Shown here in pieces: positions 34,354-43,761 of a stretch of DNA of 64,000 nt (position 1 is the first letter of the stretch; each line of letters begins with the position of its first letter). The notes under the pieces are model-generated. The model worked only from the letters and a program-made list of their open reading frames with translations, was not told where the DNA came from and did not search any database. The DNA is from an uncultured Flavobacteriaceae bacterium (lineage in GTDB: Bacteria; Bacteroidota; Bacteroidia; Flavobacteriales; Flavobacteriaceae). Location of the stretch: positions 1 through 64,000 of the forward strand of contig CASIAE010000013.1 of assembly GCA_949372605.1 (NCBI GenBank). The letters run 5' to 3'. The translations under genes and the position numbers were made by a program.

Positions 34354-35283
34354 TTATTCTTTAGGTTTACTTTTTAAATTTTTCTTTTTCATTTCCTCTC
34401 CTATTTGATTGCTTGCTGAAAAGGAAGCAACCATGTTGTTAAGCATGTCACTCCCTGCTTGTGGAGAGTTAGGAAGTAGAATCAAATTGCTGTTTGTCGA
34501 CTCTCCTATTGACTGTAATGTATCGTAGTGTTGAGTAACCACGATTAGGGCTGAAGCCTCCTGAGAGTTTATTCCTACACCATTTAGCACATCAACAGAT
34601 TCTTCCAAACCTCTTGCGATTTCACGTCTTTGGTCGGCGATACCTTGTCCTTGTAAGCGCTTGCTCTCTGCTTCTGCTTTTGCTTTTTCCACGATCAATA
34701 TTCTTGCCGCATCTCCTTCATATTGCGCAGCAACTTTTTGTCTTTCAGCCGCGTTAATTTTATTCATTGCAGTTTTTACCTCTGCGTCAGGATCAATATC
34801 GGTAACCAATGCTTTTATGATGTCATAACCATAATTAATCATGGCTTCATTAAGCTCACCTTTAACCGCGTTCGCAATTTCGTTTTTCTTTTCAAAAACG
34901 TCATCCAACTTCATTTTAGGAACAACAGCTCTTACTACATCAAACACATAAGATGTAATTTGATCCTGAGGAAAATCTAATTTGTAGTAAGCATCGAAGA
35001 CTTTTTCAACCAGTATTTTATATTGAACAGACACTTTTAATTTAACAAAAACATCATCTTTTGTTTTGGTCTCTACAATCACATCAAGTTGAAGAATTCT
35101 TAAACTAACCCTTCCTGTGATTCTGTCTACCAAAGGAATTTTTATGTGTAGCCCTGATTGTCTGATGCCAAGAAATTTTCCAAACCTTTCAACAATTGCA
35201 GCCGTTTGTTGTTTGACAACAAAGATTCCTGATAAAATCGCTAAAAGGAAAAGAAAAAAAAGAATAATTGAAATCACGTCCAT
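34354..35283 (-). CDS. SPFH domain (band 7/stomatin-like) protein
   Basis: The 309-residue product has one N-terminal membrane segment (residues about 3-24) and an SPFH/band 7 domain beginning VVKQQTAAIVERFGKFLGI. An Ala/Glu/Lys-rich coiled coil (residues about 180-235, AAERQKVAAQYEGDAARIL) precedes a Gln/Ser-rich tail. Such proteins form large membrane-associated rings that organise membrane proteins or proteases; a specific partner is not seen. It lies six bases after gltX on the same strand. Confidence 0.9.
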   Translation of the reverse strand: MDVISIILFFLFLLAILSGIFVVKQQTAAIVERFGKFLGIRQSGLHIKIPLVDRITGRVSLRILQLDVIVETKTKDDVFVKLKVSVQYKILVEKVFDAYYKLDFPQDQITSYVFDVVRAVVPKMKLDDVFEKKNEIANAVKGELNEAMINYGYDIIKALVTDIDPDAEVKTAMNKINAAERQKVAAQYEGDAARILIVEKAKAEAESKRLQGQGIADQRREIARGLEESVDVLNGVGINSQEASALIVVTQHYDTLQSIGESTNSNLILLPNSPQAGSDMLNNMVASFSASNQIGEEMKKKNLKSKPKE

Positions 35284-35289
35284 AGTTTA

Positions 35290-36774
35290 CTATTTAAGTT
35301 TGGGTTTAAATTTTTTAAGTCTTTTTAAAGTTACGTCTTTCCCTAATAAACTGCAAATCAAGAAAAGATCAGGACCACTCAGGTTTCCAACAATCGCTAG
35401 ACGCAAACTTTGCATAACTACGCCAAAAGAGTATTTATGTTTTTCGTTCCATTCCGTAATTAAACTTTTCCATTCAAGTGGGTCTATTTCTTTTTCACTG
35501 AGTTCAATTACATAGTTAATTATTTCTTCAGGATCTTTTTTCTTTATTTTCTCCAACACCTTTTCATCATAATTTTTTGGGTCCTCAAAAAACAGCCTAG
35601 AATTATTTTCAAACTCCTCAAGCAAATTTAACCGCTCTTTCACGGCGCTCAGTATTAAAGTTCTCTTTTTTTCCGACCAAGTACTTGGAAGTACTTTAAA
35701 GAACTCAGGAAAACGCTCCAAAATGGATTCTGTATCTGAATTTTCTAAATACTTGTGATTTACCCATTTTGCTTTGTCAAAATTAAAACGCGCGCCTCCT
35801 TTTTGAATTTTATCAATTTCAAAAGCATTAATCAGTTCCTCAAGAGAAAAAATCTCCTGCTCACTTCCTGGGTTCCATCCCAAGAGTGATAAGTAATTAA
35901 TCATAGCCTCAGGAAGAAACCCTCTCTCCTTAAAACCTGGGTTTTTTTCCCATTTCAATGGAAAAACAGGAAATCCTGCTTTGTACCCATCTCGTTTTGA
36001 TAACTTTCCTTTTCCTTCTGGCTTAAGGATTAACGGAAGATGCATAAAAATTGGGACTTCCCAGTTAAATGCTTCATAGATTATTTTGTGCAACGGCAAA
36101 GAAGGTAGCCACTCCTCGCCACGAATCACATGACTGATTTGCATGTGATGGTCGTCAACGATATTTGCAAAATGATAAGTCGGCATTCCATCAGCCTTCA
36201 TCAATATTTTGTCATCGATCTCATCACTATTGATTTGTATCACGCCACGTATTTTATCTTTCACAACGATTGTCTCTCCATCTGTTACTTTTAGACGAAC
36301 AACTCCTTCTCCTTTGTTTATTTCATTTTCCAACTCTTCTTTTGATAAGGAAATAGCATTTCGAAACTTTGCCCGATTGTGTACGCTATATTTGAAGACT
36401 TCTCCTTTTTTTTCGCTTTCAGATCTTGCTGCTGTCAACTCATCTTGTGTGTCAAACGCATAATATGCCTTTCCAGATGCTATTAATTTTTCAAGTTCAT
36501 CTTTATAAAGCGCCTTCCTTTCGCTCTGACGATAAGGCCCAAAAGCACCGGGCGCAGTTGGGCTTTCGTCGGGTGTTAATCCGGCCCAGTCTAGTGCGTT
36601 TACAATATACTCCTCTGCACCTTCTACAAACCGGTTACGGTCCGTGTCTTCAAGCCTTAGTATGAATTTACCGTTGTTTTTTTTAGCAAACAGATAGTTA
36701 AACAATGCGGTTCTTACTCCTCCAATATGTAGCCCCCCCGTGGGGCTAGGTGCAAACCTGACCCGTACGCTCAT
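35290..36774 (-). CDS. gltX: Glutamyl-tRNA synthetase
   Basis: GluRS charges tRNA-Glu. From ATG 36774 the product has 494 residues: RFAPSPTGGLHIGGVRTALF (HIGH equivalent) at the start, RLEDTDRNRFVEGAEEYI near 40, HVIRGEEWLPSLPLH near 218 and KLSKRDG (KMSKS equivalent) near 258, then the all-helical anticodon domain. A second ATG two codons earlier exists at 36780; 36774 places the promoter element exactly 14 bases upstream as in neighbouring genes, so it is preferred. Confidence 0.95.
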   Translation of the reverse strand: MSVRVRFAPSPTGGLHIGGVRTALFNYLFAKKNNGKFILRLEDTDRNRFVEGAEEYIVNALDWAGLTPDESPTAPGAFGPYRQSERKALYKDELEKLIASGKAYYAFDTQDELTAARSESEKKGEVFKYSVHNRAKFRNAISLSKEELENEINKGEGVVRLKVTDGETIVVKDKIRGVIQINSDEIDDKILMKADGMPTYHFANIVDDHHMQISHVIRGEEWLPSLPLHKIIYEAFNWEVPIFMHLPLILKPEGKGKLSKRDGYKAGFPVFPLKWEKNPGFKERGFLPEAMINYLSLLGWNPGSEQEIFSLEELINAFEIDKIQKGGARFNFDKAKWVNHKYLENSDTESILERFPEFFKVLPSTWSEKKRTLILSAVKERLNLLEEFENNSRLFFEDPKNYDEKVLEKIKKKDPEEIINYVIELSEKEIDPLEWKSLITEWNEKHKYSFGVVMQSLRLAIVGNLSGPDLFLICSLLGKDVTLKRLKKFKPKLK

Positions 36775-36788
36775 CTTCATTTTTTTTT

Positions 36789-36796
36789 CAAAGATA
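36789..36796 (-). promoter_or_regulatory. -7 promoter element (TATCTTTG) of gltX
   Basis: On the minus strand this exact match lies 14 bases before ATG 36774. Confidence 0.6.
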
Positions 36797-36840
36797 CTAT
36801 ATGATCTTATTGAATGAAATTATTTGTTTTTTCTTTATCC

Positions 36841-36848
36841 TATATTTG
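36841..36848 (+). promoter_or_regulatory. -7 promoter element (TATATTTG) of ybeY
   Basis: The exact match lies inside the longer frame that opens at 36824 and 14 bases before the TTG at 36863, supporting that TTG as the start. Confidence 0.6.
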
Positions 36849-36862
36849 TAATAAAATTTATT

Positions 36863-37279
36863 TTGATAAGGTTTTTTCACAACAAATTCTTGACGCTAAA
36901 TGAAGATTCACTAACTCTGTGGTTGGAAAAAATTGCTCATGCGGAAGATTATAAAATTGATAAAATGGATTATAATTTTATTGATGCGAAGGATTTGTTA
37001 AAGCTAAACGAAAGACATTTGGACCATGACACCGATACTGACATTATAACTTTTGACTACAGCGAAGAAAACACTGTTCTTGCGGAAGCATTTATCAGTA
37101 CAGATGCATTAAGTGAAAATTCACACAAGTTCTCTCAAAGCATAGTAAATGAGTCTCTTAGGCTTATTGTTCATGCTTTATTGCATTGTGTTGGCTACAA
37201 CGATAAGACAGATCAAGATAAAAAGGTAATGCGCAAAAAGGAGTCTTTTTACATTAACCTGTTCCACGTGAAACAATAA
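36863..37279 (+). CDS. ybeY: rRNA maturation RNase YbeY
   Basis: YbeY is a zinc endoribonuclease needed for 16S rRNA 3' maturation. The product has LNERHLDHDTDTDIITFDYS near residue 50 and the metal site HALLHCVGYNDKTDQD near 103, with two of the three usual His and the Asn/Asp variant common in Bacteroidota. The open frame begins at 36824, but those codons cover the promoter element and encode a non-family hydrophobic stretch, so TTG 36863 (138 residues, MIRFFHNKF) is chosen. The last codons (FHVKQ) are part of a parS-like site, and mnmG follows after four bases. Confidence 0.88.
   Translation: MIRFFHNKFLTLNEDSLTLWLEKIAHAEDYKIDKMDYNFIDAKDLLKLNERHLDHDTDTDIITFDYSEENTVLAEAFISTDALSENSHKFSQSIVNESLRLIVHALLHCVGYNDKTDQDKKVMRKKESFYINLFHVKQ
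37260..37275. promoter_or_regulatory. parS-like ParB-binding site 1
   Basis: The 16-mer TGTTCCACGTGAAACA differs from the general bacterial parS consensus TGTTTCACGTGAAACA by one base. It overlaps the ybeY 3' end and lies 8 bases before mnmG. A second, fully palindromic core occurs at 39154-39169. ParB spreading from such sites organises the origin region for segregation. Confidence 0.75.
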
Positions 37280-37283
37280 AAAT

Positions 37284-39152
37284 ATGTTCGATGAAATTTA
37301 TGATGTAGTTGTTGTTGGAGGTGGGCATGCTGGAGCTGAAGCAGCTGCTGCAGCAGCGAACATGGGATCTAGAACCCTCTTGGTTACGATGAACCTTCAA
37401 ACAATCGGGCAGATGTCTTGCAATCCCGCCATGGGCGGAATTGCAAAAGGCCAAATTGTTCGAGAAATTGATGCGCTTGGAGGATATAGTGGTATTGTTT
37501 CTGACAAAAGCGCGATTCAGTTTAAAATGCTAAATCAATCTAAAGGACCTGCAATGTGGAGCCCACGCGTTCAATCCGATCGAATGCTATTTGCAAAGAT
37601 GTGGAGAGAAATGCTAGAGCAAACCCCAAACCTTGATTTTTATCAAGACACTATACAAGACATAATTGTTAAGGATGGTCAAGTAAAGGGTGTGATGACT
37701 TCCTTAGGAATTTCTATTCACGCCCACACTGTAGTTCTTACAAATGGCACGTTTCTTAATGGACTCATCCATATCGGCGAAAAAAATTATGGTGGCGGCC
37801 GTTCAGGTGAAAAAGCATCAACGGGTTTGACTCAAAGGTTGGAATCCCTAGGTTTTGAATCTGGAAGAATGAAAACCGGAACCCCTCCAAGGGTAGACGG
37901 TCGCTCTTTAGATTATAGCGTTATGGACGAACAGCCGGGAGACGTTAACCCTTCCAAGTTTAGTTATACCAACACCAAAGCACTGGACGAGCAACGAAGT
38001 TGTCACATAACTTATACGAGTCTTGAAGTTCACGATATATTAAGAACAGGTTTTGACCGTTCCCCAATGTTCAATGGAAACATTCAAAGCACAGGTCCTC
38101 GTTATTGCCCCTCCATAGAAGATAAAATTGATCGTTTTGCGGATAAATCCCGACATCAAATTTTTGTTGAGCCTGAAGGTTGGGATACTGTTGAGGTTTA
38201 TGTTAATGGTTTTTCAACGTCCCTACCAGAAGACATTCAGTTTAAAGCCCTGAGAGAAGTTAAGGGTTTTGAAAAGGTCAAGTTTTTCCGCCCTGGATAT
38301 GCTATCGAATATGACTATTTCCCCCCCACTCAATTATCAAATTCTTTAGAAACTAAGTTAGTAAAGGGTTTGTTTTTTGCAGGACAGATTAATGGAACAA
38401 CGGGTTACGAAGAAGCTGCTTCCCAAGGGCTGATGGCTGGAATCAATGCCCATTTAAAAACGAGGGAAGAGCCTGCCTTTGTTTTAAAAAGGAATGAAGC
38501 CTATATTGGTGTTCTCGTTGATGACTTAATCACCAAAGGAACCGATGAGCCTTACAGGATGTTTACATCTCGTGCAGAATACAGAACCTTATTGCGGCAA
38601 GACAATGCAGACATTCGGCTAACCCCACTGTCTTATGAACTTGGACTTGCAGATGTTAATCGATTAAAAGCTGTAGATTATAAGGTTGCTAAAACCGAAA
38701 AGTTAATTTCTTTTCTTAAGAATCAAAGTTATACGGCGGCTGAGGTTAATCCAATTTTAACAAATAAAGATTCTGCGCCGGTTAAGCAATCTGATAAAAT
38801 TAGTAAAATATTCTCGCGTCCCAATGTTGACCGAAATGATATTATTCAAATTAAAACAGTCTCTGATTTTTTAGAAGCTGAGCAAATTAATGATATAATT
38901 TTCGAACAAGCAGAGATTCAAATAAAGTATTCTGGCTATATTGAAAAGGAAATGATCAACGCTGATAAACTTAACAAGCTTGATAACATTAAGATTCCAT
39001 CAAGCTTTGACTATGATTTTCTTTCTTCACTTTCTAATGAGGCCAAAGAGAAGTTGAATAAGATTAAGCCCAGTAATCTTTCACAGGCCTCAAGAATCAG
39101 CGGAATTAAACCTAGTGACATAAGTGTTTTATTAGTAAAGTTGGGAAGATAA
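37284..39152 (+). CDS. mnmG: tRNA uridine-5-carboxymethylaminomethyl modification enzyme MnmG
   Basis: MnmG (GidA) works with MnmE to modify wobble uridine in tRNA. The 622-residue product has the FAD-binding DVVVVGGGHAGAEAA at residue 5-20, MSCNPAMGGIAKGQIVREID near 45, GGGRSGEKAS near 172 and TGYEEAASQGLMAGINAH near 373, followed by the C-terminal helical tRNA-binding domain. Length is standard. It is flanked by two parS-like sites; gidA genes near the replication origin are common in bacteria. Confidence 0.97.
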   Translation: MFDEIYDVVVVGGGHAGAEAAAAAANMGSRTLLVTMNLQTIGQMSCNPAMGGIAKGQIVREIDALGGYSGIVSDKSAIQFKMLNQSKGPAMWSPRVQSDRMLFAKMWREMLEQTPNLDFYQDTIQDIIVKDGQVKGVMTSLGISIHAHTVVLTNGTFLNGLIHIGEKNYGGGRSGEKASTGLTQRLESLGFESGRMKTGTPPRVDGRSLDYSVMDEQPGDVNPSKFSYTNTKALDEQRSCHITYTSLEVHDILRTGFDRSPMFNGNIQSTGPRYCPSIEDKIDRFADKSRHQIFVEPEGWDTVEVYVNGFSTSLPEDIQFKALREVKGFEKVKFFRPGYAIEYDYFPPTQLSNSLETKLVKGLFFAGQINGTTGYEEAASQGLMAGINAHLKTREEPAFVLKRNEAYIGVLVDDLITKGTDEPYRMFTSRAEYRTLLRQDNADIRLTPLSYELGLADVNRLKAVDYKVAKTEKLISFLKNQSYTAAEVNPILTNKDSAPVKQSDKISKIFSRPNVDRNDIIQIKTVSDFLEAEQINDIIFEQAEIQIKYSGYIEKEMINADKLNKLDNIKIPSSFDYDFLSSLSNEAKEKLNKIKPSNLSQASRISGIKPSDISVLLVKLGR

Positions 39153-40025
39153 ATGTTCCACGTGGAACTTATGATGAAAAAAAATAAATCCAAATTACTT
39201 TATAAGGTGAGAGACCACTTGGTTTCTCAAGAATCTTTTGATGTTTATTGGGATGAAAAGGAGCAATTTGGATGGACAGACTTTAAAAACACTTCCGACT
39301 TATCAGCGTATTATCAGTCAGAAGAATATTATTCTCATCAAGAGCAGCCGAAGACTTTTATTCAAAAAATTTATTCTTTTGCCAGGGGTTTAATGTTTCA
39401 TTATAAGCATAATATAATTTCACCATTTTTATTTAAAGGCGCAAGTATTCTAGATGTAGGATCAGGTACTGGAGACTTCTTGTCTTTTATGAAATCAAAA
39501 GGATATGAAGTAACTGGAGTTGAAAACAATCCTAAAGCAAGCCTCATCAGCCAAAAAAAGGACATAAAGGTTCATGAAAACACAGGCGAGTTATCCGATA
39601 ATTCTTTTGATTTGATTACACTCTGGCATGTATTGGAACACCTACCAGATCCTGAAGAAACCTTTAAGAAAATATTCAATTTATTAAATAAATCAGGCTA
39701 CTTAATTATTGCAGTTCCAAACGTTTACAGTATTGAAAAAGACCATTATCGTGAAAATTGGGCAGGATTCGACGTCCCACGACATTTATGGCACTTTTCA
39801 ACCCCTTTTTTAATTAACTTTGCAAGTAAATATAACTTTGAATTGATTAGAACAAAACCTCTTTTATTAGACGCTCTTTACGTCAGTTTTCTTTCAGAAA
39901 AGCACGAAGGAAGGCGTTTTTCTTTTTTAAGAGGTATGGTTAAAGGAGTGTATTTTAATCTTCGTGCCTTGAGATCAAGACGCTATTCTTCTCTTGTTTA
40001 TGTATTCAAGAAGCAAGTTCTTTAG
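39153..40025 (+). CDS. Class I SAM-dependent methyltransferase
   Basis: The 290-residue product has the Rossmann motif [13 protein letters not shown] near residue 100, motif II around GVENNP near 122, and [18 protein letters not shown] near 152-170 as motif IV, followed by IIAVPN. This type is common in glycan or quinone-like pathways; the substrate is not known. The ATG at 39153 lies on the second parS-like site, so the first residues (MFHVEL) may simply be the translated site; ATG 39171 or 39174 (MKKNKSK) are alternatives. Its 3' end overlaps the convergent holB end by 20 bases. Confidence 0.85.
   Translation: MFHVELMMKKNKSKLLYKVRDHLVSQESFDVYWDEKEQFGWTDFKNTSDLSAYYQSEEYYSHQEQPKTFIQKIYSFARGLMFHYKHNIISPFLFKGASILDVGSGTGDFLSFMKSKGYEVTGVENNPKASLISQKKDIKVHENTGELSDNSFDLITLWHVLEHLPDPEETFKKIFNLLNKSGYLIIAVPNVYSIEKDHYRENWAGFDVPRHLWHFSTPFLINFASKYNFELIRTKPLLLDALYVSFLSEKHEGRRFSFLRGMVKGVYFNLRALRSRRYSSLVYVFKKQVL
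39154..39169. promoter_or_regulatory. parS-like ParB-binding site 2
   Basis: TGTTCCACGTGGAACT contains the perfect 14-bp palindrome GTTCCACGTGGAAC. It overlaps the start of the methyltransferase gene, two bases after the mnmG stop, and together with site 1 brackets mnmG. No other close match was seen in the window. Confidence 0.8.
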
Positions 40026-41151
40026 TGTTCAATAATCGCGTTATTTCCAAAGAAAAACTACTAAAAAGTATTCTCGGATTTGCATTTCTTTCTATATGAT
40101 AGATTGACTTTTCAATCAACCTAACAATTTGCATTATGTTCCCGCCATGAATATAAGGTGCAAGTTTTTTAAGATCAAAACCAGTGTATAGTTTAAGATC
40201 ACTCAATTGGTTTGCACCGTAGGAAATCATTAAGGTCTGTCTTACAAATTCAAGAGCATACTGAAGAAAAGCTTTCTGCTCTTCTCGTTGAAATCCTGCA
40301 ACTTTATCTCCCCAGTTCATTAGCTCAATCACAATAGACCTATTAGAATTAGCCTTGAACGAAGACCTTAAACAATCAATCCATAGTTTTTCAAATAACA
40401 GGGTGTTTTCGTGATTGGATGATATTTCCAGTGCTTTTCTCCAACTACCGTTTGACCCATTTACAGCTCCCGAAATCTCCCCCTCGGACATTAATTTTTT
40501 TAAACCAATTTTTATTTTATCAATCTCAATTGGCGGAACTGTGACCTCTTGACAGCGAGAAACTAATGTTGGTAAAAGTTTTTCAGCTTGTTCAGCAATA
40601 AGAATAAAAAAAGAATTTTTTGGAGGCTCTTCAAATAGCTTTAGAAGTTTGTTTGTTGCATCCGTATTTAACTTATCCGCTCCAAAAATCACCATTACCT
40701 TATTACCGCCACTATGTGACTTAAGGCTCATCTTGTGATGAATTTTTTGGACTTCTTTTACTCCGATTATTCCTTGCTTATTTCCAGACTCAAGTCTTTT
40801 CACCCAATCGAAAACATTACCATAAGGATAATCTGTTAAAAACTCCCTCCATACAATCCTAAAATCATCAGATGTTAACTTTGAGTTTTTGACGGAAGCA
40901 TTTACAATTGGATATACAAAATGAACGTCAGGATGATCCAATAACTTTTTAGAATCAACACCATTACTCTCTTCGATTTTTAGTTGATCAAATCCATAAA
41001 TAAGTCCCAACGAACATCCTAATGCCAAAGGGAGACCTCCACAACCGTCTTTATCTATAAAAAGCTGAGAATGAGGAACTTGATTCTTTGAAATTGTCTT
41101 TTTAAAATGATTTTTTAGTGTATCTTGACCGATTATCTCATCGAAAAACAT
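40006..41151 (-). CDS. holB: DNA polymerase III delta' subunit
   Basis: This 381-residue AAA+ protein fits the delta' clamp-loader subunit. It begins [20 protein letters not shown], and has [17 protein letters not shown] near residue 125, [26 protein letters not shown] near 160 and LVSRCQEV near 195, the SRC motif that serves as trans finger. The Walker A region ([11 protein letters not shown]) lacks the Lys, as expected since delta' does not hydrolyse ATP. The C-terminal half forms the helical collar domain. Confidence 0.9.
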   Translation of the reverse strand: MFFDEIIGQDTLKNHFKKTISKNQVPHSQLFIDKDGCGGLPLALGCSLGLIYGFDQLKIEESNGVDSKKLLDHPDVHFVYPIVNASVKNSKLTSDDFRIVWREFLTDYPYGNVFDWVKRLESGNKQGIIGVKEVQKIHHKMSLKSHSGGNKVMVIFGADKLNTDATNKLLKLFEEPPKNSFFILIAEQAEKLLPTLVSRCQEVTVPPIEIDKIKIGLKKLMSEGEISGAVNGSNGSWRKALEISSNHENTLLFEKLWIDCLRSSFKANSNRSIVIELMNWGDKVAGFQREEQKAFLQYALEFVRQTLMISYGANQLSDLKLYTGFDLKKLAPYIHGGNIMQIVRLIEKSIYHIERNANPRILFSSFSLEITRLLNTKELAS

Positions 41152-41268
41152 TGGCGAATAAATAAATTATTTTGATTAAAAGTAAACAAACTTAATCGAT
41201 TTTAGTTTCCATAAATTAAAATTAGTTATTCAGACGTTTTAATGCGCGTGTACCATTCTAAAAATTGT

Positions 41269-41276
41269 TATTTTTG
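41269..41276 (+). promoter_or_regulatory. -7 promoter element (TATTTTTG) of pgk
   Basis: The exact TAnnTTTG match ends 14 bases before the pgk ATG at 41291. Confidence 0.65.
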
Positions 41277-41290
41277 GAAAAATTTATTCC

Positions 41291-42478
41291 ATGAAAACCC
41301 TTTCACAAAAAGACTTTGCCAATAAACGTGCAGTGATTCGCGTTGATTTTAACGTCCCTTTGGATGAAAACTTTAAGGTCACAGACAACACCCGAATAAT
41401 TGCTGCCAAGGAAACGATCGAACTTGTATTGAAAGGAGGTGGAAGCTGTGTTCTTATCTCCCATCTTGGAAGACCCAAAGGAAAAGATGCTCAATTTTCA
41501 CTCTCACATATTCTTGAGGAAGTTAAACAAGTATTGAACGTTCCCATCGAGTTTTGTGACGAATGTGTTGGACCTGAAGCAGAAAAAGTAACTGGAGATC
41601 TTAAGCCGGGGTCAGTAATTTTGATGGAAAACCTACGCTATTATTCTGAAGAGACTGCAGGAGATGTAGGTTTTGCAGCGCAACTTTCCAAATTAGGGGA
41701 TTGTTTTATTAATGATGCTTTTGGAACGGCGCACCGAGCGCACGCTTCAACGACGATAATCGCGAAGTTTTTTAAAGACGAAAAATATTTTGGAAAACTT
41801 CTTGAAAACGAAGTTACAGCAATAAAGAAAGTTATGGAGACAGGAGAAAAACCTGTTTTGGCCATTTTGGGAGGTGCGAAAGTTTCCTCTAAAATCACCA
41901 TCATTGAAAACATGTTAGACAAAATCGATCATTTAATTATTGGTGGAGGGATGGTTTATACTTTTGTAAAGGCAATGGGTGGTTCTGTTGGACAATCCAT
42001 TTGTGAAGATGATTTTTGTGATTATGCTTTGGAATTAATGGAAAAAGCAAAAGCCAAAGGAGTTCAAATTCATTTGCCTAGGGATGTTATTATTGCCGAT
42101 GATTTTTCAAATGATGCGAATAAAAGACCTTGTGACGTTTACAAGATACCAGAAGATTGGCAAGGATTAGATGCAGGACCCGAAACCCTAAAACAATTTG
42201 AATCGGTCGTTTTAGAAAGCAAAACAATATTATGGAATGGACCATTAGGTGTTTTTGAGTTCAGTTCATTTGCAACAGGAACAATAACCCTTGGAGAACA
42301 CATTTCGAAAAGCACTGCCAATGGCGCTTTTTCACTCGTGGGCGGAGGAGATTCTGTCGCTGCAGTTAAGCAATTTGGCTTCGAGTTTAAAATGAGTTAT
42401 ATTTCTACTGGCGGTGGTGCGATGCTGGAGAGTCTTGAAGGAAAAACCCTCCCTGGAATTGCTGCTTTAATGGAATAA
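41291..42478 (+). CDS. pgk: Phosphoglycerate kinase
   Basis: Pgk transfers phosphate between 1,3-bisphosphoglycerate and ADP in glycolysis. The 395-residue product shows RVDFNVPLDENFKVTDNTRI at residue 16-36, LISHLGRPKGKD near 57, LMENLRYY near 113, DCFINDAFGTAHRAHAS near 138, LAILGGAKVSSKI near 195 and the C-terminal nucleotide loop FSLVGGGDSVAAV near 350. Length is standard. Confidence 0.97.
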   Translation: MKTLSQKDFANKRAVIRVDFNVPLDENFKVTDNTRIIAAKETIELVLKGGGSCVLISHLGRPKGKDAQFSLSHILEEVKQVLNVPIEFCDECVGPEAEKVTGDLKPGSVILMENLRYYSEETAGDVGFAAQLSKLGDCFINDAFGTAHRAHASTTIIAKFFKDEKYFGKLLENEVTAIKKVMETGEKPVLAILGGAKVSSKITIIENMLDKIDHLIIGGGMVYTFVKAMGGSVGQSICEDDFCDYALELMEKAKAKGVQIHLPRDVIIADDFSNDANKRPCDVYKIPEDWQGLDAGPETLKQFESVVLESKTILWNGPLGVFEFSSFATGTITLGEHISKSTANGAFSLVGGGDSVAAVKQFGFEFKMSYISTGGGAMLESLEGKTLPGIAALME

Positions 42479-42488
42479 CCTTAAAATC

Positions 42489-43460
42489 ATGTCTAAATCA
42501 GTTTTTTTAACCCTATTGCTTGTTCTAGCTTTAATAATTTCTTGTGAGGAAGGACCTAAAAGCAGATACCTTACGGATTCGAACGGAAACATGAATCACC
42601 TAACGGTGGTCATGGAAAAAAGTGACTGGATCGGCGAGTTAGGAAAAACAACGAGAAAGCTATTGGAAGCACCATATGAAGGACTGCCTATTAATGAACC
42701 GCAGTTTTCTTTAAAACACCTTTCCCCTAAGGTTTTTTCAGGTTTTGCCCGGAATAGTCGTAACGTCCTTTGGTTTCAAAAAGATACTATTGCCAGGTTT
42801 CAACTTATAGAAAACTATTATGCGCGTCCTCAAATCGTAGCGATTGTAAAAGGCGAAGACCGGGAAGTACAAGCGGTCTTTTTGGAAGAAAACATCAAGC
42901 TTCTTAGGGCCACACTATCAGAAAACGAGCAAAAAGAAAAATTAAGAAGGATTAAAAAATCGCCAAGCAGAGACAAGGAGCTATGTGATCGGTTTAAAGT
43001 GCGGTTGGTTTATCCTACAGCATATAAAACGGTAAAGGACACGACAAACTTTATTTGGATTCAAAAACTGGTACAGAAAGGTCATTTAAACATTATAGCT
43101 TATTCACTCCCTGAAAACGAACTTATTGGAAACACAAAGAAGAGGATAATTGAAATAAGAGATTCTATTGGGAAAGTATATGTTCCTGGCAGACTCAACG
43201 GAAGTTTTATGATAACGGAAAAGGCTTATCGCCCCTATTTTTACAAGACTAAATCGGACAACAAATTTTGCTATTTGACTAAGGGAACCTGGGAAGTTGA
43301 AAATGATTTTATGGCGGGACCATTCGTTAACTACATGATAAAGGACACCGTCAATAAAAGATGGATGGTTCTAGAAGGATTTAGCTTTGCACCTTCAATA
43401 AGCAAGCGAGACTATATGTTTGAATTAAACACAATCCTAAGCTCAATAAGATTTGAGTAA
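42489..43460 (+). CDS. DUF4837 family lipoprotein
   Basis: The 323-residue product has a lipoprotein signal ending LALIISCEE and matches DUF4837, a Bacteroidota family of unknown function. Visible marks are NMNHLTVVMEKSDWIGELG near residue 30-50, LPINEPQFSL near 70, RNVLWFQ near 95 and RPYFYKTKSDNKFCYLTKG near 248. It follows pgk by ten bases and is probably co-transcribed; tatA converges from the other side. Confidence 0.86.
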   Translation: MSKSVFLTLLLVLALIISCEEGPKSRYLTDSNGNMNHLTVVMEKSDWIGELGKTTRKLLEAPYEGLPINEPQFSLKHLSPKVFSGFARNSRNVLWFQKDTIARFQLIENYYARPQIVAIVKGEDREVQAVFLEENIKLLRATLSENEQKEKLRRIKKSPSRDKELCDRFKVRLVYPTAYKTVKDTTNFIWIQKLVQKGHLNIIAYSLPENELIGNTKKRIIEIRDSIGKVYVPGRLNGSFMITEKAYRPYFYKTKSDNKFCYLTKGTWEVENDFMAGPFVNYMIKDTVNKRWMVLEGFSFAPSISKRDYMFELNTILSSIRFE

Positions 43461-43465
43461 AACTT

Positions 43466-43660
43466 TTACTTAATTTCTTCTTTAGAATCTGAAGTTTCTT
43501 CTTCCTCTTTGGTTGCTTTTTTAAACTCTTTGATACCACTTCCTAAACCTTTCATTAATTCAGGAATTTTTCTACCACCAAACAGCAAAAGAACCGCAAC
43601 AACGATAAGCACTACTTGAGGAGCGCCAATCATACCTATTAAAATATTTATTGATAACAT
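43466..43660 (-). CDS. tatA: Sec-independent translocase subunit TatA
   Basis: TatA forms the pore-like part of the twin-arginine export machinery for folded proteins. The 64-residue product has the single membrane helix ([12 protein letters not shown] near residue 15-26), the [20 protein letters not shown] amphipathic helix with the conserved F-G, and an acidic/basic tail. A Tat-type precursor, the gluconate dehydrogenase subunit at 3446, is present in the same window. Confidence 0.94.
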   Translation of the reverse strand: MLSINILIGMIGAPQVVLIVVAVLLLFGGRKIPELMKGLGSGIKEFKKATKEEEETSDSKEEIK

Positions 43661-43676
43661 TGTTCTAAATTTTAAA

Positions 43677-43684
43677 CAAATGTA
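43677..43684 (-). promoter_or_regulatory. -7 promoter element (TACATTTG) of tatA
   Basis: On the minus strand this exact match lies 16 bases before the tatA start. Confidence 0.6.
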
Positions 43685-43748
43685 TGAAATATTATGATCA
43701 ATTTAAATTTGTTTCTTTGAGCAACAAATTATTTTTATCCTTTATGTC

Positions 43749-43756
43749 TATCTTTG
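43749..43756 (+). promoter_or_regulatory. -7 promoter element (TATCTTTG) of the M23 peptidase gene
   Basis: The exact match ends five bases before ATG 43762, so the transcript is probably leaderless or nearly so. Confidence 0.6.
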
Positions 43757-43761
43757 TTTAA

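Noticed and set aside
36824-36862. Hydrophobic N-terminal segment of YbeY suggesting a membrane form
   Set aside because: The codons overlap the -7 element at 36841-36848, and YbeY is a soluble ribosome-associated enzyme.
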